64,000 nucleotides of DNA from Prostheceraeus crozeri (lineage: Eukaryota > Platyhelminthes > Polycladida > Euryleptidae), in assembly GCA_907163375.1 (NCBI GenBank), contig CAJQUW010009328.1, positions 434,001-498,000 on the forward strand, in the 5' to 3' direction. Shown here in pieces: positions 36,031 through 46,852 of the stretch; the first letter of the stretch is position 1; each line of letters begins with the position of its first letter. The notes beneath the pieces were generated by a model. That model ran no database searches and was not told the origin of the DNA. It worked only from the letters and a program-made list of their open reading frames with translations. The position numbers were made by a program, and so were the translations under genes.

Positions 36031-36275
36031 TTCTGTGGATAGAGCAATAGAAACTATATTTCATTTTATTTGTGAATGCTCAGTTTACGGATATATCAGA
36101 TCACGCCACACACCATTTCTTATTAATGTTTCGACGCCAGATTTCTATGGTATGCTGCAAAAACGAAATGGAGGCAGCGTTGTAAAATTAAGTAAATGCA
36201 TCAAAGCTGCAAATGAAGTCACAAGAAATGGTGTTTGTAATCACACAAATCCAGTTGGAACAAAGATTCATTAAG
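36030..36275 (+). pseudogene. LINE C-terminal zinc-knuckle-like end
   Basis: The frame reads AIETIFHFICECSVYGYIRS, matching the H-F-x3-C-x3-Y-x2-R signature near the C-terminus of many LINE ORF2 proteins, then FYGMLQKRN and LSKCIKAANEVTRN. It is probably the end of the LINE that starts at 32860. Confidence 0.6.
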
Positions 36276-36279
36276 TGAG

Positions 36280-37440
36280 TGCTGCTTATCTACATGCCAC
36301 AAAGAACGAAACATCGCATTAGAAATCTCAGTCGAATTTACGAAATCTAGCTCATTCGAGGTCCGGAACGTTTATATCAATTTTACGTGGTTCTTAACAA
36401 TTTACGCTCCTTTACAGGTGAGATCATTTGCATTACTCTTCATTGATTTGATTATTCTTTGTATAATTACTGTTTAATTGCTGTATACATTACTCGATAA
36501 CATGCATGCATTACATAATATAATCTGCTCCTGACCTCGTAATATTTGGTATTAAATAAATTAACATAAATATTGTTGAGATTCCGTAAAATAATAAAGG
36601 TTTTTAAATTGATTCATGCCGCTTATTACTCGATGCAATTACTATATTTATCATCCATTGATTTCATGATGATATAGTAACCATTGAATTACATACGAGT
36701 ATACACTATTGACTGTCCTCTCCTTCCAGCGTTTTCAATATTTAATGACCATTTATCATTATTCTATCATTTGTAGATATCATTTTGTATCACTGCATCA
36801 TCTTGCCCCATCATCTCGTTTTTCACATTTCATTGTATCATTCATCTTTTCAATATACATTGCATCACCCTTTGACGTGCTTTCTTTTAAAAAACATATG
36901 CTCTGCTATTTTGCTATTCCAACCGAATGATTTCTTTTGCAGTAATAGTGAAGAGAGATAGCAACTTCGTCTTGAATTTTAGCCATGCACCTTTTGAGAG
37001 CTAGTTCGTAAGTACTTATGGGCTCCACTCTTATTTCCATGTGGTTTGTGACGACAACGCAAGTCCCTTGGGCGAGGACTTTATAAAAAGAGTCTAACAA
37101 AGTGTGGCTCGTTTTAAAAACGTTTTTTGCCTTTCTACGGATTCTTTCAGCTGATGACTTAAAAAATGTTTTTAAAAATGTTTTGACGCGTGTTTGTGAG
37201 AAGGTGCATGGGCACGGTAGTGAAACATGGCCCATGGAAGTTGAAGATCAACAAAGGATGGTGACAGCAGAGCGCAGATTAATCCTTTAAATGATAAGTG
37301 TGTCCTCGAAAGATGGCTTCTATAAAGGAACCATCTTTGCACCTATTTACAAAAATGACATTTCCAGAACGGGCAAAGAAAGGAATCTTCAGATATATGC
37401 TCAAAAACCCGATTGTATGTATTTTTGTAAAAGAGGCGGC
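36280..37440. other. No gene recognised
   Basis: AT-rich sequence; possibly includes the 3' UTR of the preceding LINE. Confidence 0.5.
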
Positions 37441-37449
37441 AGTTCACCT

Positions 37450-37632
37450 TGTGCTATTCCAGATTGTCATCCTCTACAACAGCAGCGGATTCTTGACGTT
37501 ATTTGCTCTAATGATTTTCGATGGCAATCACATTTTGAGCATTTGTCTAAGCCTTTTACTTCAAGATTAAAATGTCTTGGAATGCTGAAATGTTCCTTGA
37601 GGAAGCCTGATTTGATCTGTATGTGTAATTGA
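37450..37632 (+). pseudogene. Small LINE RT thumb-region fragment
   Basis: ILDVICSNDFRWQSHFEHLS followed by SRLKCLGMLKCSLRKPDL resembles the LGV-x3-DL-W-x2-H segment downstream of the RT active site in LINEs. Only about 60 residues remain. Confidence 0.45.
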
Positions 37633-37639
37633 GGTCTCT

Positions 37640-38860
37640 ACTTCAGCACAGCGAAAGATGCTGCAAAGTCGTTTATGACTTTGAAAAAATTGCAGTGGTG
37701 ATCACGCAATATTGGTTGTTGCATAAATTGTGAATTGTTATGTTTGGAGAGCCGCAATTTCAGGAGACCCAGATTATCAAATAATCTTTATTTCTATGAA
37801 TGTGTTGAAAAGTTGATATTACCATAGCCCTCAGAGCGCATGAGCATTACATACTTTTCAGTCCCTGTTTAACTTTTCAGTCTATACGGTCAACACTTTT
37901 GCAGTTCGTGAACTTTTGTGTTGCAAAGAATATTTTCGTCATGATTTCATTTTCCGTATGCATTATTTTGATTGTAATTGCACTAAATGTCCTTGACAAG
38001 TGCCTAGATCTAGCATTTGAAACATAAGAGCATTACAATGTGCTCAATTGTGTTATATCGACCTTATGCAGAATCAAAAATATGAAATTGGTAAACGATT
38101 TATTATTAACACAATTATCAACGTTATTGGTATTTCGGTTTTCTGTCAGATAGCTGACAGAATTCGATAAAATTGACTCCTCGATCTTCGTATCTTCTAC
38201 AAGCTGTTATTTTCTTCATCATTTTTGAGCCGCGGTTGTTTTCATTTTTAAGTCGCTATTTGATTCATTAGTAGAATGTGACAAATACTGGACATTGATT
38301 TAAATTCAAAAAGTCTTCTATTATTTATGAGATACCACACCAATAATGTCGTTTTGCCATAGATAACTCGAAAATTTTCTCCTATGCATCCAATGTTAAA
38401 ACCACACCAGTAATGACGGGAGCTCACCCGTAATGACGGAAATAGACATCTACGTAGGCCCGATATCCAAGCATTTTTATTTTGTCCTGAGGAGAAAACA
38501 GTTCAGAGTACATGTGTACTAAAGTAAGTACGCAAGTATAGCACCAACTTATATGTGTGAATGTCTTCATTTTATTTTGTTTAAGCACTAATTACTATTT
38601 ACTATGTGTAATTCGTGATTTCACAATGTTTATGTGATTAGTATCCTCTTAAAGTTCCTTTATTTCGTTGATGTTGTAAAACAAGTATCTTTAGTTCTGG
38701 ATGTTTTCTTATCAAAGAGCAACCATGAAAGGTTTAAAATTTCAGTCTGGAAGTCACTTATTCAAAAGTTATTCGAACAAAGTTTTTGTTACCATCCGCT
38801 TCAATCTTCATCTTCTTGTTTGGTGGGGCTTCACGCAGTACTGAAATAAAGAATAATTTG
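37640..38860. other. No gene recognised
   Basis: AT-rich sequence downstream (on the coding strand) of the tyrosine recombinase gene; nothing supportable. Confidence 0.5.
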
Positions 38861-38864
38861 TTGA

Positions 38865-40255
38865 TTAAATGGCAATTTTCATCAAATAGTCATCAAACTC
38901 ACTTTCTGTGTGTGATGGTCCGACGCTTGATGAAGTTGAGTTACAAAAGCTGCTCACCAACATTCTCGAAAAATCCTGTTTTTTGGAATCGCCAACGCGT
39001 TTCAGGTACCGTTTGACGGAATCTGAGTTTTTGTGCCCCGTGACACATTGGATGTCTTGAACAGCGGCACCGTTGTTGAACATCTCTGTTACAACAGTTG
39101 CGCGAATGCAGTGCGCAGTGTACAATTTTGACAAATTTGCGCTTTGTGAAATCGTTTTCATCAAGTTGCCCAATTTTTGAGCTCCTACGACCAGGTTAGC
39201 ATTATATCAACATTTTGACTCACGCCAATTTTTCAATGGCTGGTAGAAAAGATATTCGGCATTTTCTGGCAATCTACTAATCAGAGTCTCTATGCCAACT
39301 ACAGGACAGTTACATTGATTCTCTGCCTGATAGATGCGTGATTGTTTTTGATCAACGCATTGCTTTGAAACTGATGGCTGACGATTTTTTTGAACTGCAT
39401 TCAAATTAGCTATCTCAACATACTTTCGACCTGTTGAATCGACGCTGATAATCACATTCGACCTTTTCAAGTGACGAATCCATTCACGACCTCGCTGTCC
39501 TAAAAAATATATTATTGAAAAAAAACCTCTTCTTGTAACTTGTGAGGCGTTGAACGATCAAAATACTCTCGAAGCCTTTTTAAGTCTGCTTTTTCTAGTG
39601 ATTCATACCGTTTCACATTTCCTCCGCTCTCCAAGAAGCTCTTAGACATCGCCTTCAATATCTGATTCGCCGAGTGGAAAGCGACATCGTTGATGATATC
39701 AAAGTCTAATGAGAAAGGAGGCTGCCTAAAAAATCGGAAAAGAGCAGCCCGAATGCAGCTCAGCGATGCTGGTGAATAGAACTTTCCGTCATTTGTTCTT
39801 AGTTCGGAATAAAAATACTTCAGTATATCGCATAACTCAGATTTTGACAAGTTGGAAAAGTCAGACGAAAAAAAGTCTTTTCCTTGAGAAATGCAGTGAA
39901 TTTTTGTGAAAATCTCTTTTGCTGTGATAAGGTCGATGTGGGAATCGCTGGCAGTTCTAGTGCTCCTAAATTTGATTGTACTTGTGATGGCAAAGTAATC
40001 GAGGCATTTGAAGACTGCGCGGAAGTCTGGGCATTAGAAAAATCGCTTTCTGTTATATCAAGTAGCGGCAGATTTTCGTCATCGCGTAAAAATGATTAGA
40101 TGTCAACAATTTCTTGAATTTCGTCATTACTTAAGCCACAGATTGAATTATTGCTTAACTGGCTAAAATCTAGTAAACCGGAGTACGTCATTGCGCTAAG
40201 ACCTTCGCCTTGAAAAGAATCTACATTTGAACGAGATTTTGAATTTGATTAAGAC
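38865..40255 (-). pseudogene. Crypton-type tyrosine recombinase (DUF3504-like), broken
   Basis: In coding order: a poorly conserved N-terminal part (40255-39850, one in-frame stop near 40098); a core-binding-like domain (SELCDILKYFYSELRTNDGK, YSPASLSCIRAALFRFF); a catalytic start GQRGREWIR with the first arginine; YVEIANLNAVQKN and CPVVGIETLISRLPENAEYLF; then HCIRAT (catalytic H and R) and GHKNSDSVKRYLK (H and the probable nucleophile Y). Such enzymes cut and join DNA through a 3'-phosphotyrosine. Crypton elements encode them, and animal hosts have domesticated relatives (KIAA1958/QRICH1/ZMYM types). The first gap (39471-39511) breaks frame; the second is a candidate 39-nt intron. All catalytic residues remain. 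Whether this is an element or a host gene is undecided. Confidence 0.8.
39185..39223 (-). other. Candidate 39-nt GT-AG intron
   Basis: It begins GTGAGT and ends TCGTAG, with a branch-point-like GCTAAC about 15 bases before the acceptor, and contains an in-frame stop. Removing it joins NWR to AQKLGNLMKTIS in frame, matching the usual continuity of the family. Confidence 0.55.
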
Positions 40256-40259
40256 AGTG

Positions 40260-41770
40260 ATATCTTCGAGAAATTACTAAGACATCTGTGTTTTTGGACT
40301 AACACCTGTAGCATGGATAAATGGATATATGCATGGATCGCTACGCGCACTCGTCGATATGGCAGCATTACTGGTGTCATACCGATACAAAAGTTTTATA
40401 TTGCAGTGTTTAGCAGCCTGTGTCTATTCCTAGTCTATGGATAGAAATATTATGCATTTCCAAGTATGGCCATAGACTTCTTAATGTATGGCCGACAAAT
40501 AGGACGCTAAGATATCTAACATATTCCAGATGGAGATGCACGCATAGAATTAAATTAACTTCACTCGATCAAAAAGTCCTTTTCAGTACTCTGAGCGATA
40601 TCATTGTCACGATCGCTGCGCTCTCTCGACAACGATATCGCTCCTCGTACTGAAAAATTGACTTTTTAATCTTCATAAAAATTATTATTTGATAAATGCT
40701 CATCTCCAACGCATCTCTTGTACTATCGGTTTCCTCCTGTTAGCCTTCTAACAGGGTGTAAAATTCTGCCGTTCTCGAATACTTCGCGACGAATGAACTC
40801 ATTCATTTGTGTCATCACGTCCGCACAGACAATTGGATAACTGATTTTTTATTTGCATCACATGCTGTAAAATCTTCAACTTGCTGTTCTGATCTGTGTT
40901 ATCTATGATTTTCATGACTTTTATTCATTTGAAATAAATCTCTCTACTCTGTAGCTTTCCTTCCTCAGTTCCTCTGTACCTCCTTGAAGTGGAAGATAAC
41001 AAGACTGTCTTAAGACAATCGTCTTAGGAATTTTCTTTCACAGGGTTTGATGACTCAGAAATTTTTCTCGGATAGGTTTAGAACTTTAAACAACCAAACA
41101 AACAGCAATGGTGAGAATACATTGCCCAGCACCATAGCACTTGTGACACATATCCATGAAAGTTTGATCAATCGGACCAACAATCAAAGTAGGCACAGTC
41201 TTTAATGAAGAGTAAAAGAAGACATTTGTCATAATTGCAAATGAATAGCAGAGATATGTCATGACAGGATTGCTTCATTAATTTACAAGGATTGCATTTG
41301 TGTACCTGAGTTTATGTCATTATTTTCTGTATTGCATTAGTAGACTTCATATAGTAGCTTAGGCCATTTTGTGGCCATTCCGGGAATTTCGATCATAAAT
41401 GAAAAATCGCCTTTGGCTTTACGCGGAATGAAGCTTTGAAGTTGCTCAACGTTTCGAATACCTTTAATAGAGCAACTGAAATATTCATGCAATGCTTATA
41501 CAAATTATTATTGAATTTCCAAAAAATTTGGAACTGTAATTTAGGAATGAACTATGTACATGTTACAAGAGATTTCTTGGAACAGTAGAACTGAACATAA
41601 AGGGAATAGAGATCATGACAAGTAATGGAAATGGATGTAGAGCAAAAGTTAGTAGACATATAAAATAAAAAATATACCACATATCGGTATATCAAAAATT
41701 ACAAAAAAAATTATAAAACGTTCCTATATTACAAAAGGCAGAAGAGATTCAACTGAGCATCCATCAATAA
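40260..41770. other. No gene recognised apart from one hairpin
   Basis: AT-rich; the only structure is the inverted repeat at 40571-40667. Confidence 0.5.
40571..40667. repeat. Inverted-repeat hairpin, about 38-bp arms
   Basis: The left arm AAAAAGTCCTTTTCAGTAC with GAGCGATATC pairs imperfectly with the right arm (GATATCGCTC, GTACTGAA, GACTTTTT). The loop is about 19 bp. It is probably a MITE remnant; no TSD seen. Confidence 0.7.
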
Positions 41771-41953
41771 AATTAGATTCTTGTCTGATCGAAAGGGATT
41801 CCATTGACTTTCGTCATGCATTTTACCAACATGTACAACACATCCATGACAACAATCCAAAACCATTGTTAAGGTGGACCATACTTGTGACTGAAAGAAA
41901 CAACACAAAACGAAAGTCAATGGAATTCCTTTCAATCAGACAAGAATCTAATT
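41771..41953. repeat. Inverted repeat, 44-bp arms, 95-bp loop
   Basis: AATTAGATTCTTGTCTGAT... (41771-41814) is repeated in inverse at 41910-41953 with about three mismatches. It lies just upstream of the Penelope-like relic. No coding match was found. Confidence 0.8.
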
Positions 41954-42067
41954 TGTTATGTGCACCTGAAGAAGGAAATATATTCCAGAAAGCAGCGCTC
42001 GTGCAAATTGATAGTTTGAAGTGTTTTCATTCATCTTTTGTTATATATACATGCATGTATATTATAA

Positions 42068-42271
42068 ATTACCTAAATGTTGCGAATTAATGAGCACATA
42101 AAAGCTTATCCTACACCTTCTGAAATATCATTACATCCATATGAGGCCAACTCCAAGGATTATTCTGTTATGTGCCCGTGGCACAAGATTTTAGAGACGA
42201 TTTACCTGAAAGAGACTCAGAATTCATTAAATGAAAGAGAAGGGTCTTTTCCTCTCTTGTTGAATTTGTGA
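42068..42271 (+). pseudogene. Penelope-like element, GIY-YIG C-terminal relic (second family)
   Basis: The frame INEHIKAYPTPSEISLHPYE, then ILETIYLK and SLNEREGSFPLLL, aligns with the C-terminal end of the intact Penelope-like protein at 48956-50608 (AEHLKGYPVLTEISMHEH, ILESILIK, LSNERNGSHPLYL). It corresponds to the end of the GIY-YIG endonuclease and its tail. Divergence is far greater than between the two palindrome copies, so it is a separate family. The RT and the start of the GIY-YIG domain are missing. The 3' region that follows has a hammerhead-like core and ends at (AT)n. Confidence 0.75.
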
Positions 42272-42464
42272 CCATGCCAATTTTATGATTTGTTAGATTT
42301 CTATGCATGTGTCAATGGTCATTTCCAAGCACTTAAAAGTGTACTTGAGTGCAGCACTGCTGACGCTGAATTATGTTAATTTGCGGTTCGCATCTATTTT
42401 GTGATTTTAGCGCATTTGCACCGATTTTAATGTGAATTGTATTACTTCATATAAAAAACCTTCT

Positions 42465-42525
42465 CATCAGCTTGCGCTGACGAAGGAGTGCAATATACTC
42501 TGAAACGCGTGTGGATCGTTGTGTT
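42465..42525 (+). ncRNA. Degenerate hammerhead-ribozyme-like motif in Penelope relic
   Basis: Core CTGACGA (42477-42483), stem II GGAGT/ACTCT around a 7-base loop, then GAAAC-GC-GT (42502-42510). This has the same layout as the motif in the intact elements. The base at the expected cleavage position appears to be G and stem I is weak, so it is probably inactive. Confidence 0.45.
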
Positions 42526-42535
42526 CTTCCTTGAA

Positions 42536-42556
42536 ATATATATATATATATATATC
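42536..42556. repeat. (AT)n microsatellite at the end of the Penelope relic
   Basis: Perfect alternating AT, at the position where the element's 3' end is expected. Confidence 0.85.
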
Positions 42557-42559
42557 AAG

Positions 42560-44090
42560 TGTGGAAGCTCCCCATTAGGTCTACTCTGATGTATTTTTTT
42601 ATGACTACTAATCCGCCATCTTTTTGGCCTAGATCAATTAATTACATTTGCAAAAGAAATCCCTCCTTGTCTAGTGGAGAAGACCGGGGAGGAGCGAGTA
42701 ACATTAACGACATTTCTCCTTCAGAGGTCAAGCATCGACGTCCACAGAGGGAATGTCATATCCGACCTTGACACGTTGACGAAGAGTGTGAAGTTGCACG
42801 AAATTTTTAACTTGTGATTTTTTTACTTCTCTTTTGTATCTATTTAATGTTTTCCTGTAATTTTGATAAATGTTCATTACATTAATTTCTGTTTCAAATC
42901 AACTATCAACCTTATATCAACATTCTACTAACCATAGAAATGGACCTTCATCTATGCACACTGTTCAAAAAAAGTCCTCGTACAAAATTTTTTACTGCTT
43001 TACTAAAGCGATTTTTCAAGCGTTCTAGCAATTGATGTGACATCTGGTTACCCACGGTATATAAAACATTTTTTAGTGTTGCTTAACTTTGGCCTGACGA
43101 CGTGTACCTGGTACCTGACTAGGCATGAAAATTCGCCTTTTTAATTTGTGATTTTTTATTTTGAATATAAATCGGATTCGCGAAACTCTTTTTTCTTATA
43201 AACGATGCCGAATCCCAACATGTTTCAAAATAGAAGATTGCATGTCACATGCTATGGATCACTCATTTTCATTGTTTATCAGTTTATGAAATGTAATAGT
43301 GCTGTATTCATTTAACTTTTTAGTGCTTGTTACCCACAATGACTGATGTTGGATATCATTTCAGCTACAATCTACAGATGCGATGATGGAGAGGAAATGA
43401 GAGAAATTTGCCCGATCAGTCAGGTTATTGCACACGCCCTCGAACAGCTACAATGAAAATATTACAAGTTTTTCTTTCTCTGACGAGTCCTCTGACAGAT
43501 TTGTAAAAGTGTTCACTATTACTGTCACATTCACGGATTATTACGATTTGAAATCAGCTTGTGGCCTTTATGTAGATGCTTATTGGAGATATCTTGCGTC
43601 CTATCGATACTAAGATGGCAGAGATAGGTAATAATCTGACCTCTACTGTGACACTTCCCTTAGATACTTTGATCTCTGTATTGTTGCAAATAATAGGCAT
43701 GCATTAAAACGTGACATGTGATTATTTTAAGATAAATGCTTAACTTGAACGACATCTGACTTTTGCGACAATTGGTAGGAACACCTCATATGGATATTCT
43801 CGAAGTTTTGTAAGAAGATTGAAACTTCTTGATGTATCCAGATTCTTAGAACACTATCCTTAATCGTTACTCTTAAGCGGATAGTGATCCAGTTCAGTGC
43901 TTAACTTGCAATTTGTTCCTTATTCATTTTCATCAAGTTTGATAACAACTGTTTATTTCTATTGACAATTGCCTAATAATGCTCTTATCGATAACATTGT
44001 ACCATGCAGGTCTAATTACAATTCTATGTCTACTTGCAATAAAGTCTACATTCTTTTGAGTGAAGTGAATTCGTTCTATCTACAAGTGCT
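42560..44090. other. No gene recognised
   Basis: AT-rich; short frames only. Confidence 0.5.
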
Positions 44091-44095
44091 GTTCA

Positions 44096-44565
44096 CAAAA
44101 ATAGAAATATTTTCAAAACTTCTTGCATAAATTGTTTTCAATCCACTCAGACGTTTTGGATACATATAGTTTTAAAGATCAGCGGTGCATTATTATAACT
44201 GAATGTCTTGAGACTATTTTCCCAGCTTGTTTGATGAGATGTAGTTACATATTCTCTCAAAAATTGAATGATAAACTAGTATACCCGTTTCACAAAACTA
44301 GAATAACCAAACTAGTGTTCCACAAAAATAGAATAATTTTCATGCTTCTCACGAACAAAGTAACAAAGTCAATATTTGGTAGCTGAACCCTTGACGTTGA
44401 TCACCGCTTGTATTCCCCGATGCACGGAGTCAACTGGATACACGAACACGTTCATAGAAGGTTAGGGATGTGTGGCAGATTGAGCCACCCAAGATGGGGC
44501 ACTTTGAACCTGATTCATAGTGCCTCATTTAGATGCTCAAATTTTCTTTTATTGAGTGAACAAAC
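44096..44565 (-). mobile_element. Tc1-type element 3' end, left inverted copy
   Basis: On the minus strand a frame ends VDSVHRGIQAVINVKG then SATKY and stop (near 44383), the characteristic C-terminus of Tc1-type transposases. Downstream is an end resembling a Tc1 terminal repeat, CACAAAAATAGAAATATTTTC (44096), plus two internal copies of the same motif near 44290 and 44321, like subterminal transposase-binding repeats. The catalytic domain is absent. It is almost identical to 51132-51604 in inverted orientation. Confidence 0.65.
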
Positions 44566-44985
44566 TCGCATGAAAAAGTTGAGGGTATGCAAAGTAATGT
44601 CTGAATTGTTGAACGCTTCTGTGTCATTTCATCTCCTTACAATTTGAATTTAAAATTTCTCAACAAACTGGTTCAATGTGGCCTATGTGTGGTGCACATT
44701 GAACCACCTATTGGAGTGTGGAATCGATGTCTATTGTTCATGCCACCGTCATTCATTCTTTATTCATTTGACACTCTGCTTCTACATACTATGTCCATGT
44801 ACATTCATTACCAGTTCGTCATGTACTTTTGATTTCTAATCACTTGCTAACCGTGTCCATGATATGCCATGCAAATGTTGTTCAATATAGAATCATCTCT
44901 GCTACTAGATGGTTGTTCTATCTGCTATACGGTAACGTAGAAGGGATTCAACATGGAGGCACATTGAACCTTATTCATTGTTCTG
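44480..44985. repeat. Iterated GGCACATTGAACC motif
   Basis: GGCACTTTGAACCTGATTCAT near 44498, GTGCACATTGAACCA near 44692 (with inverse GGTTCAATGTG just upstream) and GGCACATTGAACCTTATTCA near 44952. Spacing is irregular and no function is known. Confidence 0.5.
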
Positions 44986-45289
44986 TTGTTCAACCTTATT
45001 CGCCTTTATATATCAGATTTATACTTTCAGTTAATGAATTATCAAAATCAAACAACAAAATTCATATATGGAGATTTTCATCGGGAGAAATGATGGTGAA
45101 TATGCTTGATATGAAAAAATACATGCTAATTTCTGAAGGAAAAATGTTAATAGACCATCAGTGTTCTCAAATTAATAGCACTATTCATGATAGCAGAGCC
45201 TTGGTAAGAGTACTAATGATAAATGTATTGATATACAATATCACATATCATTGTGATCATCAAAATATGTCTGTAGGCATTGCGCATTA

Positions 45290-46658
45290 TACAGATTGTT
45301 TCATAAAAAATGGATCACCCTTAAACATCGCCTTAACTTCAACTTTGTCTAACTCCGCCAAACTTGAACGAATTTCTCTGAAATTTGGAAGATATGTCAG
45401 TTGTGCTTACTAATATCATTGTTGGAAATTTCAAGCATGAATATTGAGTTGTTTTCCTGTTATAGATAAAAAAGTAGTAGATAATTTGATCTTCATTTAG
45501 TAATGTTACACAAAATCATACCTCACTCTTATAAAATTACATTTGTTTCCTTTGTTATGTAATATGGTGTTCTACAAGCCAAAAGCTATCAAGCAAAACA
45601 AAAATAAAGAAAATCGGTTAATCAGAGCCAGTATAGCACCATTATTCATCAACAATAATGTAACTGCTACATGTGATTAACTGGACTTCATGTTCCATAG
45701 CTTCCTGACTTCGTTGCGGTGGTGTTGGCAGCACTCCTGATTGCTTTCAGCTAGAAATCTATCTCTTACCGGTTGAAAACAATACAAAGCACAAATGAAC
45801 AATAACGAGATCGCATTCACAAAAGGCAAAGTGTCAGCCTTGCTAAAACCAGGGTTTTCTTTGCGAGCTACAAGCAAGTGACTAAATGTCCCTTACACAA
45901 ATGTGCATCGATGGCATAATGATGATTTTCGACTCTGTCGTAAAGAGGGCTCTGGCCGTCCACGCAAAACATCCAAACGTATAGACCGCCTAATTTTGGG
46001 ATTTGTTAAAGTTGATCCAAGTCTCTCGTTAACTGAGATGGCTGCACTATACTCGTCTATTTCTAAATCCACTATTCGTAGAAGACTTCACATACAGCAA
46101 GGAACCATGAATTCTGAACGCTATGTGAATATTTTACGAATGAACATTGGCCAAATGACAGATCAACTTGGTGATCCATCGACTTGGTTATTTATGGATG
46201 ATAATGCTACGTGTCACAGGAGTAGTAGAGTCAACTTATGCAAGTCTCAATTAGGGCTTAGGACATTATCTTGGCCAGCTCGTTCTCCTGATCTGAATCC
46301 CATAGAAAATGTATGGAGTATTTTAAAACGTAACGTTCGTCGCTCACTGCTACCTACAGATGGCGTATCACAACTTACGTCACTGTTAAAAAGAGAGTGG
46401 AGAAAGTTAGATTAGTCAAAAATCAACGATATCTTCGAATCAATGCCTAGACGAATTGGTAATGTCATTGACAATAAGGGTAGGGCCACAAAATATTAGC
46501 TTTTTAAGAACCGTTACTGTATCATAGCTTATCAGATTATATAAGGACATTTAAATATATTAGGGACATGAAATAACATGAAAAATGCTTTCTGTATCAT
46601 ACTTATGTTTTATTTTGTCAAATTTTAGGATGATCCACTTTTTATGAAACGGACTGTA
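45290..46658 (+). mobile_element. Tc1/mariner deletion derivative, copy B
   Basis: A 1365-bp element (45292-46656) flanked by TA, with the same terminal repeats as copy A (CAGATTGTTTCATAAAAAA on the left, inverse of CAGTCCGTTTCATAAAAAG on the right). Its right-hand TA lies at the start of a (TA)n run that also borders the Penelope palindrome. Confidence 0.92.
45795..46499 (+). pseudogene. Internally deleted Tc1-type transposase (copy B)
   Basis: Start ATG at 45795 (MNNNEIAFTKGKVSALL). The in-frame TGA at 45879-45881 is shared with copy A, as is the jump from the second helix-turn-helix (GRPRKTSKR ... RRLHIQQG) to TMNSERY that removes the first catalytic aspartate. FMDDNATCH and SPDLNPIENVW remain. 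Copy B has an extra stop after EWRKLD near 46413; residual homology runs on to NKGRATKY. Because both copies share the TGA and the deletion, those arose before the copies spread. Confidence 0.9.
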
Positions 46659-46672
46659 TATATATATATATT
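46657..46672. repeat. (TA)n between Tc1 copy B and the Penelope palindrome
   Basis: A short perfect TA run forming the right TSD of Tc1 copy B and the outer boundary of the minus-strand Penelope copy. Confidence 0.8.
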
Positions 46673-46720
46673 TTGACGCATAGTGAACCCAGTGTTGATT
46701 TCATGATAAAGAAAAACAAA

Positions 46721-46779
46721 TTGTCTTTTCTCAACCGGACATGTTTCAGTGTTCATTACACCATCATCAGCGGACAAAT
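46721..46779 (-). ncRNA. Hammerhead ribozyme motif (minus-strand Penelope copy)
   Basis: Reverse-complement counterpart of the motif at 50682-50740, in the same position relative to the stop codon. See that entry for the structure. Confidence 0.7.
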
Positions 46780-46852
46780 CGTTAAAATAAAGTAAAATTC
46801 GCCTTATATATGAAATCACTAAAGCATGGAAATTGAATAAAATTAACAATTG

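Noticed and set aside
39471-39511. A second short intron in the tyrosine recombinase gene
   Set aside because: The GT-AG segment is only 27 nt, and removing it does not restore the reading frame.
44123-44386. 87-codon frame repeated at 51311-51574
   Set aside because: Its conservation reflects the duplicated Tc1-type relic; the real coding trace is on the opposite strand.
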